DNA of 5,278 nt, taken from NCBI GenBank assembly GCA_019309665.1, contig JAFDFV010000146.1, positions 1-5,278 on the forward strand, written 5' to 3'. The number at the start of each line of letters is the position of its first letter. Position 1 is the first letter of the stretch. The DNA comes from Deltaproteobacteria bacterium. GTDB taxonomy: Bacteria > Desulfobacterota > Desulfobacteria > Desulfobacterales > ETH-SRB1. Positions 1 to 5,252 of the stretch are shown here, in pieces. The position numbers and the translations under genes were made by a program. Under the pieces are notes generated by a model. The model had not been told where the DNA came from, made no database searches, and saw only the letters and a program-made list of their open reading frames with translations.

Positions 1-554
1 CGCCTGTTTTTTGACCATGCTGTTTCATTTTGCCGGGAATCAGCAGGACGTTCCTCGCCATAGCTGATCGTTGTTAAACGTGACCTTGCAATGCCCAGAT
101 CGATCAGGAAGTTCTTTGCGCTTTGGGCACGTCTGTCGCCAAGGGCAAGGTTGTACTCGTTTGTCCCGCGTTCATCACAATGGCCCTCGATAATAACTGA
201 TTCACCGGGATTCTTTCTCATCCATTCGGCTTTACTTTTTAAAACTTCCTGAGTTTCAGGTCTAAGATCAGACTTGTCAAAATCAAAGTAAATATCTTCA
301 TTCATGAATAAGTTTCTGGCCGCAGTTATCTTACGCATTGCAGCTTCCTCTTTACTACGCTTTTCATCTAAAGCGCGTTGTCTTGCAATCTCTTCCTGCT
401 TTGCTTTTTCAGCAGCCAGTTTTGCTGCTTCGTCTTCCTGAGTTTGAGCAAGGTTAAGGTCAGCCTTAACTGTCTTCTTTGCACAGGAAGTTACAATCAT
501 CAGTCCCGGAATTACTAATAAAAGAGATAGGCATATCCACAACTTTTTTTTCAT
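1..554 (-). CDS. pal: Peptidoglycan-associated lipoprotein Pal (C-terminus cut by window edge)
   Basis: Pal is an outer-membrane lipoprotein that binds peptidoglycan and TolB, anchoring the Tol-Pal machine to the cell wall. The 184 codons present begin with a lysine-rich, hydrophobic lipoprotein signal ending in the lipobox VTSC (Cys24 acylated); position +2 is Ala, not Asp, which fits outer-membrane sorting. Residues about 36-80 are charged, Ala/Glu/Lys/Arg-rich and probably helical or coiled-coil. The OmpA-like domain starts near residue 86 (IYFDFDKSDL) and contains GHCDERGTNEYN and LGDRRA; Asp127 and Arg142 match the diaminopimelate-binding pair of the family. The sequence runs out at SKNRR, where family members have only a few residues left, so about 5-10 codons and the stop are missing. 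The start is set by AGGAGG at 560-565, 5 nt upstream of ATG. The gene lies 30 nt after tolB and is the last operon gene seen. Identification is firm. Confidence 0.96.
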   Translation of the reverse strand, partial: MKKKLWICLSLLLVIPGLMIVTSCAKKTVKADLNLAQTQEDEAAKLAAEKAKQEEIARQRALDEKRSKEEAAMRKITAARNLFMNEDIYFDFDKSDLRPETQEVLKSKAEWMRKNPGESVIIEGHCDERGTNEYNLALGDRRAQSAKNFLIDLGIARSRLTTISYGEERPADSRQNETAWSKNR

Positions 555-584
555 TTTTTCCTCCTTTTGGAATACATTATTTTT

Positions 585-1922
585 TTAGTTATCGATAACT
601 CTTGGTGACCACTCAGGATCTGTCTGCTCACCTGACAAGGCAAGCAGGCACTTCTGGTCAGTTCCATAAGCAGTCATAACATAGATTCTGCAACGCCCTT
701 CACGAGTTGAACTAAATGCAATGAGACTTCCATCCGGCGACCATGTGGGGGACTCATTGTTTCCTGCGTCGTGTGTTAATTGTAATGCAGGGCTTTCTCC
801 ATCAACATCTATTGTATAAATATTGATCTGCCCGTTTCCCATGCCTGAATATGCTATTTTATCACCCCTTGGAGACCAGTTCGGGCATGTATTGTATCTT
901 CCTTGAAACGTCAATCTCTTTTCCTGCCCGGAATCTAAATCCATAATATAAATCTGGGGAGAACCAGACCTGTTTGAGACAAATGCCATTTTGTCGCCAT
1001 CCGGTGAAAATGTTGGAGATACATCAATCCCCCAGTTATTTGTTAATTTCTTAATAATTTTTCCTGTTCCGGTCAACAAATAAATTTCTGAATTACCTGA
1101 AAACGAAAGAGTCGCAGCCAAAGAAAATTTGCCCGGCACCCATGCAGGTGTAATATTTATTCCCTCTTTGGCTACTATAGCGCCATGTTTATCTTTTAGG
1201 TGTTTTATATAAAGATCAGGTTTTCCCTTTGCGTAAGACGTATAAGCTATCCATTTTGCATCTGATGACCATGCAGGTGAAAGAGCTATAGATTTATTAT
1301 AGGTCAGTTGTTCAGGATTATGTCCGTCAAATTCACATAAGTATATATTCTTGTTTCCGGAACTTGTGGATACAAAAGCTATTTTACTGTCAAAAATTCC
1401 TTTGCTGCCGGTAAGTTTATATATAACCTCCCCACAAAAACGATGTATCATTTTACGCTGGTTATTCACAACACCTTTATATCTCTTGCCGACGATCAAT
1501 AAACCTTTAAATGTGTCATAAAGCCTGAGTTCCATTTCAACTATATTATCTTTTAAAAAAAAATTGCCTGTAATAAGAAGTTCAGCACCTATGCTGGTCC
1601 AGTTCTTGAAATTGATATTTGAAACAATTATATCCGATTTTTCAGGATTTACAAGATAGGCATCCCTGTCAATTATCTTGAAGTAACCAGTAAATTCCAA
1701 TGATTTTGAGAGCAGATTTGATGCTTCTTGTGATAAGAACTTTTCTCCACCACTACCTGACATAGACTTGAACACAGGGACAGCAATCGGAATTTTTCTT
1801 ATAAAGGGGTTGTTAATATCAATGTAATCATATTCTGTTCGGCAATGAGCCGGCTCAATCAAAAAAAATACTGTTGCTATCAAACATATAAAAATTATTT
1901 TGGTATATTTTTTTTTTAACAT
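585..1922 (-). CDS. tolB: Tol-Pal system periplasmic beta-propeller protein TolB
   Basis: TolB is the periplasmic partner that shuttles between Pal and TolA, controlling when Pal is free to hold peptidoglycan. The 445-residue product has a Sec signal (Lys3-5, hydrophobic core about 9-22) with probable cleavage after AHC27; His at -1 to that Cys argues against a lipobox. Residues about 40-170 form the TolB N-terminal domain. From about 178 a six-bladed propeller follows, shown by WD40-like PD40 motifs near 215 (SPAWSSDAKWIAYTS), 258, 302 (SPTFSPDGDKMAFVS), 346, 391 (SPTWSPDGSLIAFSS) and 435 (DPEWSP). Length is normal for the family (E. coli about 430). The gene starts 7 nt after the tolA stop and has no clear Shine-Dalgarno sequence, so translational coupling to tolA is likely. 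Codons 2-5 contain a run of ten A (plus-strand T10 at 1908-1917). Confidence 0.97.
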   Translation of the reverse strand: MLKKKYTKIIFICLIATVFFLIEPAHCRTEYDYIDINNPFIRKIPIAVPVFKSMSGSGGEKFLSQEASNLLSKSLEFTGYFKIIDRDAYLVNPEKSDIIVSNINFKNWTSIGAELLITGNFFLKDNIVEMELRLYDTFKGLLIVGKRYKGVVNNQRKMIHRFCGEVIYKLTGSKGIFDSKIAFVSTSSGNKNIYLCEFDGHNPEQLTYNKSIALSPAWSSDAKWIAYTSYAKGKPDLYIKHLKDKHGAIVAKEGINITPAWVPGKFSLAATLSFSGNSEIYLLTGTGKIIKKLTNNWGIDVSPTFSPDGDKMAFVSNRSGSPQIYIMDLDSGQEKRLTFQGRYNTCPNWSPRGDKIAYSGMGNGQINIYTIDVDGESPALQLTHDAGNNESPTWSPDGSLIAFSSTREGRCRIYVMTAYGTDQKCLLALSGEQTDPEWSPRVIDN

Positions 1923-1929
1923 ACTTTAT

Positions 1930-2808
1930 TTAATCGTACTTTTTTTTCAACCCTGAAGGGGTAAATATCAGTCCAAGGTTATAATAAGGTTTTAAATATT
2001 CTTTAGGCAGTTCAGGAAGCGGGTCTGATTTCTTAACAGCTTTAAAGGCTGATTCGTCAAAATAACTGTCACCTGACTTTTTTTCAAACCATATATCATT
2101 TATCTCGCCGTTTTGCATGATTTTAATAACGACTATCGCAACCAGATCAGTATCGCCGCCGGTGAGCTGCTCGGAAAAAGCCCAGTTTTTTTCAATATGA
2201 TAAGGAATTTCTGCTTTATATATATCTATTGGTTTCAGAGCCAGGTAGCCTGTAGTCAAAGCCCCACCCGGTATAGTACCGCCCTGTCCGGTCAGACCTT
2301 CCCCTTTTGCCCCGATATCCCTTGCTTCACTTGAGCCAACTTTACTTTTTAAACGGTTGATTGCCTCTATAACCGGATTAGGTCTTGAATCTTCTACCTG
2401 TTTTTCAATCCTTGTTATAGCGCTTTTGACAACCTTTGATGGCTTGAATGTCTTTTTTTTGAGCGATTCTTTTATTTGCCTGCTCTTTTTGGGGGCAACA
2501 GACACGGTTTTTGATGGGATTTTGGAAACCTGAGCTTTTTTGGGCGGAGTTGACTGTATTTTAGATTTAAGCTCAATTTGCCCGGCCGGCCCCGATACTG
2601 ATCCCTGAGCAGGAAGTGTAACCATGCTGACATTAATGACGGACTGTGAAAACTTTTTATTATATGGAGTATGGATTGGAAAAAAAATCAAGATTGCAAA
2701 AAAAATCGCATGGCATACCAGAGAAACCGCAAAAGGCAAAAATAATGTCAGGGGGGCATTCCCTGTACCGCGAAATAAATAAGGAGGAGCAAACATACTT
2801 TTTTTCAT
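1930..2808 (-). CDS. tolA: TolA/TonB-type energy transducer of the Tol-Pal system
   Basis: This is the inner-membrane-anchored arm that carries motion of the TolQR motor across the periplasm to TolB and Pal. Numbered from ATG at 2808 (292 aa), a short cytoplasmic N-terminus precedes one membrane helix (about 18-44) with Ser29 and His33 in the S-x3-H spacing that TonB and TolA helices use to couple to their motor. Residues about 75-170 are a Lys/Pro/Ser-rich linker, followed by a Gly-rich stretch (GEGLTGQGGTIPGG). The C-terminal TonB/TolA-like domain (about 185-290) includes AIVVIKIMQNGEI and SFDESAF-like YFDESAFKAV. The long Ala/Lys helix of E. coli TolA is absent, so it could be labelled TonB from sequence alone; its place between tolR and tolB argues for TolA. 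The start is uncertain: TTG at 2814, ATG 2808 and ATG 2796 are in frame, none with a good Shine-Dalgarno, and tolR ends only 14 nt upstream of 2808. Confidence 0.9.
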   Translation of the reverse strand: MKKSMFAPPYLFRGTGNAPLTLFLPFAVSLVCHAIFFAILIFFPIHTPYNKKFSQSVINVSMVTLPAQGSVSGPAGQIELKSKIQSTPPKKAQVSKIPSKTVSVAPKKSRQIKESLKKKTFKPSKVVKSAITRIEKQVEDSRPNPVIEAINRLKSKVGSSEARDIGAKGEGLTGQGGTIPGGALTTGYLALKPIDIYKAEIPYHIEKNWAFSEQLTGGDTDLVAIVVIKIMQNGEINDIWFEKKSGDSYFDESAFKAVKKSDPLPELPKEYLKPYYNLGLIFTPSGLKKKYD

Positions 2809-2822
2809 CAGCAAATTTAGGT

Positions 2823-3242
2823 TTATTTTTCTTTATCGGACTTTATTGGTTCTGTAACCATACCAAGCTTTTCAATGCCGGCTCCTTTTATCTCTGACAT
2901 AACACGCACCACTACTCCATATGATATATTTTTATCAGCTTTTAAATAAACCTCCTGGTCAACGCGTCCATCAAGGATTTTTATAAGTTTTTCCTGCAAA
3001 AAATCAAGTGTCACCTGATAATCGTTTATGTATAATAAATTGTTCTTATCTATAGTTATTATAAGCGGGTCTTGTTCCGCGGAAAGCGATTCAGATGTTG
3101 CTTCAGGCAGGGAGACATTGACGCCTTCTATCATCATTGGAGCTGTGACCATAAAAATAATCAGAAGAACCAGCATAACATCAACAAATGGAGTTACATT
3201 TATATCAGACATGAAGTTGTTATTATTTCCACCAAATGCCAT
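2823..3242 (-). CDS. tolR: Tol-Pal motor subunit TolR (ExbD/TolR family)
   Basis: TolR is the single-pass inner-membrane subunit of the TolQR proton channel that energises TolA. The 139-residue protein has a short cytoplasmic N-terminus (MAFGGNNNNFMSDINVTPFV), one membrane helix (about 19-37) with the essential proton-carrying aspartate Asp21 in FVDVMLVLLIIFMV (equivalent to E. coli Asp23), and a periplasmic ExbD/TolR domain (about 45-132, including VYLKADKNISYG and the C-terminal KLGMVTEP). Length is normal for the family. The start ATG is supported by AAAAGGA at 3251-3257, 8 nt upstream. It is followed closely by tolA, but a 344-bp gap separates it from tolQ, unusual for this pair. The gap is filled by two palindromic elements, and the Shine-Dalgarno used here seems to be one copy of a duplicated target site. 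ExbD proper is the alternative, but the operon context favours TolR. Confidence 0.96.
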   Translation of the reverse strand: MAFGGNNNNFMSDINVTPFVDVMLVLLIIFMVTAPMMIEGVNVSLPEATSESLSAEQDPLIITIDKNNLLYINDYQVTLDFLQEKLIKILDGRVDQEVYLKADKNISYGVVVRVMSEIKGAGIEKLGMVTEPIKSDKEK

Positions 3243-3250
3243 TTTTTGTA

Positions 3251-3256
3251 TCCTTT
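3251..3256 (-). promoter_or_regulatory. tolR ribosome binding site, one copy of a duplicated AAAGGA
   Basis: On the minus strand AAAGGA lies 8 nt upstream of the tolR ATG and is its only good Shine-Dalgarno sequence. The same six bases recur at 3419-3424, just beyond the other end of palindromic element A. This is consistent with insertion of that element into the original ribosome binding site with duplication of the target. Confidence 0.75.
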
Positions 3257-3418
3257 TAATAGTTCAGCCACAAAGGCACTAAGACACCAAGATTATAATA
3301 TAATTCTCTAAATTCATAACTGAGGGATTGAGGAATTTTTCGTGATCCCTCAATTTGTCAATCATGTCCCTGCTTTGTGCCTTTGTGCCTTTGTGTCTTA
3401 GTGGCTGAACGCTATTAC
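3257..3418. repeat. Palindromic repeat element A (MITE-like), between tolQ and tolR
   Basis: This non-coding element has imperfect inverted-repeat ends. TAATAG at 3257 pairs with CTATTA at 3412-3417, and GTTCAGCCAC (3262-3271) pairs exactly with GTGGCTGAAC (3401-3410). The arms continue as an 8-base periodic sequence built from ACAAAGGC-type units: about 25 of 30 bases match between 3262-3291 and the complement of 3381-3410, and the right arm has an extra unit. Inside is a second hairpin, TGAGGGAT (3321-3328) with ATCCCTCA (3345-3352), and an AT-rich stretch around 3292-3301. It is bordered by TCCTTT on both sides (3251-3256 and 3419-3424), a likely target duplication, with one unmatched base at 3418. 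No plausible protein is encoded. The 'cactaag/cacaaaggcac' type of sequence is, from memory, widespread in bacterial genomes; I cannot verify copy number here. Confidence 0.8.
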
Positions 3419-3424
3419 TCCTTT
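3419..3424. repeat. Putative target-site duplication of element A (second copy)
   Basis: TCCTTT here matches 3251-3256 and abuts the far end of element A. Read on the minus strand it is AAAGGA, immediately after the TAA of the duplicated tolQ end, which is where the tolR Shine-Dalgarno would lie in an uninterrupted operon. At six bases the match alone is weak; its exact placement and the rebuilt junction add support. Confidence 0.55.
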
Positions 3425-3432
3425 AGGTAAAA
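3423..3432. repeat. Target-site duplication of element B, left copy
   Basis: TTAGGTAAAA here is identical to 3587-3596 on the other side of element B. On the minus strand it reads TTTTACCTAA, a spare copy of the last tolQ codons (end of the Phe codon, Thr, stop). A ten-base perfect match at both ends of a palindromic element is a typical insertion footprint. Confidence 0.8.
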
Positions 3433-3586
3433 CCAAAATTGAGCGATTTTTTACTCGATCTGCGCCGATCTCTTGCGCATAAAGGCTTCGCAAAAATCCT
3501 CGACATATCCACGGGTATGCTTGCGGTTTTTGCAAATCCTTATGCATCAAGATCTCAGCACATATCTTCGCAAAAAATCGCTCAAC
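3433..3586. repeat. Palindromic repeat element B, long hairpin directly after tolQ
   Basis: A perfect 14-bp inverted repeat, TTGAGCGATTTTTT (3439-3452) against its complement at 3572-3585, bounds a longer imperfect palindrome. The arms pair discontinuously inward: GATCTGCGCCG and GCGCATAAAGG on the left face related bases near 3537-3567. GCAAAAA (3490-3496) then faces TTTTTGC (3527-3533), and a terminal hairpin CATATCC/GGGTATG (3504-3519) closes the structure. Nearly all of the roughly 150 bases can therefore fold back on themselves. It is flanked by the 10-bp direct repeat TTAGGTAAAA and begins one base after the tolQ stop. The left end has a few extra bases (CCAAAA) outside the paired region. 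The plus-strand reading frame running through it continues antisense into tolQ and is not a credible gene. Confidence 0.85.
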
Positions 3587-3596
3587 TTAGGTAAAA
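3587..3596. repeat. Target-site duplication of element B, right copy, containing the tolQ stop
   Basis: TTAGGTAAAA, identical to 3423-3432. Its first three bases are the TAA stop of tolQ on the minus strand, and the rest covers the Thr and most of the Phe codon before it. The insertion therefore left the tolQ reading frame and stop intact. Confidence 0.8.
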
Positions 3597-4303
3597 ATAT
3601 CACGTTCTACGATATTCAAGAAGTCAGCAGAAAAGCTTTGCAATTCAGTTTCAAGGGTTCTTATTTTTTGCATAAAATAGTTAAATGCTATTACCGCCGG
3701 TATTGCAGCGGCCAAACCGGCTGCAGTTGCAATAAGCGCCTCGGAAATTCCCGGAGCGACAACGGCAAGGCTGGCTGAACCACTGAGCCCGATGCCATGA
3801 AACGAATTCATTATTCCCCACACAGTTCCGAACAGACCGATAAAGGGTGCTGTATTGCCCGTTGTGGCAAGGAAAGGAACCATCTGAGTCATTTGGGCGA
3901 CTTCTGTGTTTATCGACCGGCGCAGCGCCCTTTTTATATTGTCTGTTCCTGTAAACTTAGTGCCCAGGGATGAATGGGGGGCTGTTTCAGAGGACTGTGA
4001 TGATTTTATTGGAATGCCGGATCTGGTCAATTTTTTAAGTTCCAGATATCCTATACGAAAAACTCTCGCTATTGGGCTGCCATGAAACTGTTTTGCTTTT
4101 GCAAAAGCTTCTGACAGATCCCTGCTTTTCCAGAAAAAATCTATAAAGTAAGCTGATTCTTTATATGCCTTTCTGATATAGAGGTATTTAATTAGAATAA
4201 TAGACCATGAGACTATGGAAAAAATCAGCAGAAGAGCCATAACAAACTGAACCATAAGACAGGCATTGCTTATCATATGGATTAAATTCATTTGGGACAG
4301 CAT
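3587..4303 (-). CDS. tolQ: Tol-Pal motor subunit TolQ (MotA/TolQ/ExbB proton channel family)
   Basis: TolQ is the multi-pass inner-membrane subunit that, with TolR, forms the proton channel driving TolA. The 238-residue protein has three predicted membrane segments (about 16-38, 143-167 and 185-209) and a cytoplasmic loop between the first two. The conserved core is present: PFIGLFGTVWGIMNSF with Thr160, and APGISEALIATAAGLAAAIPAV with Thr193, matching the channel threonines Thr145 and Thr178 of E. coli TolQ with the same 33-residue spacing. Length is slightly above E. coli (about 230), with the extra residues in a Ser/Thr-rich loop near 95-120. ATG is preceded by GGAG at 4309-4312, 5 nt upstream. 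It is the first operon gene, downstream of a strong promoter. Its stop codon lies inside the direct repeat bordering element B. ExbB is the alternative, but the operon favours TolQ. Confidence 0.96.
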   Translation of the reverse strand: MLSQMNLIHMISNACLMVQFVMALLLIFSIVSWSIILIKYLYIRKAYKESAYFIDFFWKSRDLSEAFAKAKQFHGSPIARVFRIGYLELKKLTRSGIPIKSSQSSETAPHSSLGTKFTGTDNIKRALRRSINTEVAQMTQMVPFLATTGNTAPFIGLFGTVWGIMNSFHGIGLSGSASLAVVAPGISEALIATAAGLAAAIPAVIAFNYFMQKIRTLETELQSFSADFLNIVERDIFT

Positions 4304-4373
4304 AAAAACTCCGTATATTATATGTTATTCAAGTAAAGATATATAATTCAATAAAAGCTATTTTAAAAAATAA

Positions 4374-4402
4374 AAAATATATGAACTTAGCTTTGGTGTC
4401 AA
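4374..4402 (-). promoter_or_regulatory. Probable sigma70 promoter of the tol operon
   Basis: On the minus strand a perfect -35 box TTGACA (4402-4397) is followed after 17 nt by TATTTT (4379-4374); the overlapping TATATT (4381-4376) is a better -10 box at 15-nt spacing. Transcription would start near 4367, giving a leader of about 60-65 nt before tolQ. The surroundings are AT-rich, as usual for a promoter. The call rests on consensus match and position only. Confidence 0.6.
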
Positions 4403-4446
4403 GAAAATTGCCTTAAAGAAAACCTTTTGGTCATTTTACATAAATC

Positions 4447-4598
4447 TTAAAAGGTGATAATTAAAAAATTGGTAACCGTTCATGGCTTTAAATTGGAAAT
4501 TGGGAAGAACAGTACAAAAGCATGAAGGCCAAATTTCCAATTTCCAATTTCAATGTTTCGTGAACGCTTTAGCTTTTTAAAAATATATCACACCTTAA
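4447..4598. repeat. Palindromic repeat element C in the tolQ/HD-gene intergenic region
   Basis: The 346-bp region 4304-4649 holds the tol promoter near tolQ and this imperfect palindrome. Ends pair as TTAAAAGGTGATA (4447) with the complement of TATATCACACCTTAA (ending at 4598). Farther in, CGTTCA (4477-4482) faces TGAACG (4561-4566). AAATTGGAAATTGG (4490-4503) is an exact complement of CCAATTTCCAATTT (4537-4550), itself built of 7-base AAATTGG-type units. The alignment between these blocks needs small gaps. CTTAAA occurs at both borders (4446-4451 and 4594-4599), a possible but weak target duplication because TTAA is self-complementary. No open reading frame of note lies here. It resembles elements A and B in size and design, not in sequence. 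Confidence 0.65.
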
Positions 4599-4628
4599 AC
4601 TGACGTATGGCCGATAAATTGCGGTCGC

Positions 4629-4634
4629 AGGAGG
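4629..4634 (+). promoter_or_regulatory. Shine-Dalgarno of the HD-domain gene, unusually distant
   Basis: AGGAGG is a perfect Shine-Dalgarno but ends 15 nt before the ATG at 4650, longer than the usual 5-9 nt. No ATG, GTG or TTG lies in frame in between, and the protein aligns naturally from 4650, so the start is kept. No convincing -35/-10 pair was found for this gene between 4599 and 4628. Confidence 0.6.
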
Positions 4635-4649
4635 TATATATTCAACAAT

Positions 4650-5231
4650 ATGTCTGATAACATAAATAATATCGCAGATCTTTTGTTTGAGGCAAACATT
4701 CTAAAAAAAATTCCAAGATCAGGCTTTCATTTTCTTGGTGCCGGGAAGGAGTCAGTTGCCGAACATGTATTTAGTACAACATTTATTGCATATATTATTT
4801 CAAAAATAATGCCGGATGCTGATGCGCTTAGACTGATAACCATGTGTCTTGTACACGATCTTGCGGAGGCAAGAACCGGCGACCTTAACTATGTTCAGAA
4901 GAAATATGTAAGGGCGGAAGAAAACAGAGCTTTAAAAGATGCAACCAGAGACATATCGTTTGGTGATTCTCTCGCCGATCTTATACATGAATTTAATGAA
5001 GGCAAATCACCAGAAGCCGAGCTTGCGCGTGATGCCGACCAGCTATCGCTTGTTCTTGAGTTAAAATCTCTTATAGATATCGGCTACAAGCCCCCTGAGA
5101 AATGGTTGCCCTTTGTATTAGATCGTCTGAAAACAAAAACCGGAAAGAAACTTGCGGAAAGTATATTGAAAACAACAGAAGATTCCTGGTGGTTTAAGGA
5201 TTATGTTGAAATATCAGAGAGAAATAACTAG
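4650..5231 (+). CDS. HD-domain phosphohydrolase, YfbR/HDDC2-like (probable 5'-deoxynucleotidase)
   Basis: This is a soluble, probably cytoplasmic, 193-residue protein of the small HD_3-type metal-dependent phosphohydrolases. The metal-binding motif is complete: His39 in SVAEHVF, His69-Asp70 in CLVHDLAEARTGDL with Glu73 behind it, and Asp130 in RDADQLSL. The RSG motif (residues 23-25) near the N-terminus and the overall length match the family, which includes E. coli YfbR and human HDDC2. Those members dephosphorylate deoxynucleoside 5'-monophosphates, so a role in nucleotide salvage or pool control is the best guess; the substrate cannot be read from this sequence. No membrane segment or signal is visible. 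The gene is divergent from tolQ, with no obvious functional link to Tol-Pal. The next gene begins about 21 nt after its TAG stop with no terminator between, so the two are probably cotranscribed. Confidence 0.85.
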   Translation: MSDNINNIADLLFEANILKKIPRSGFHFLGAGKESVAEHVFSTTFIAYIISKIMPDADALRLITMCLVHDLAEARTGDLNYVQKKYVRAEENRALKDATRDISFGDSLADLIHEFNEGKSPEAELARDADQLSLVLELKSLIDIGYKPPEKWLPFVLDRLKTKTGKKLAESILKTTEDSWWFKDYVEISERNN

Positions 5232-5252
5232 AGTTTTTCAAAGGAGGAAATG

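Noticed and set aside
2113..2897. Plus-strand reading frames opposite tolA (2113-2334 and 2646-2897)
   Set aside because: Antisense to tolA, with low-complexity translations caused by its Lys-rich codons; no support as genes.
3028..3311. Plus-strand reading frames opposite tolR (3028-3282 and 3072-3311)
   Set aside because: Antisense to a clearly conserved TolR with no initiation signals or domain similarity.
3333..3361. TTGACA at 3361-3356 on the minus strand as a promoter in element A
   Set aside because: The -35 match is perfect, but the sequence at the -10 position is AAATTC, so there is no usable -10 box.
3257..3586. CRISPR array or small-RNA gene in the tolQ-tolR gap
   Set aside because: There are no regularly spaced direct repeats with unique spacers, and no separate promoter-terminator pair; the structure is explained by two palindromic insertions.
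3473..3778. Plus-strand 101-codon reading frame across element B and the end of tolQ
   Set aside because: It reads through the palindrome and then antisense to tolQ, has no ribosome site and no recognisable domain; it is a by-product of the repeat.
5232..5252. Terminator after the HD-domain gene
   Set aside because: The short gap has no stem-loop and instead holds the ribosome site of the next gene.
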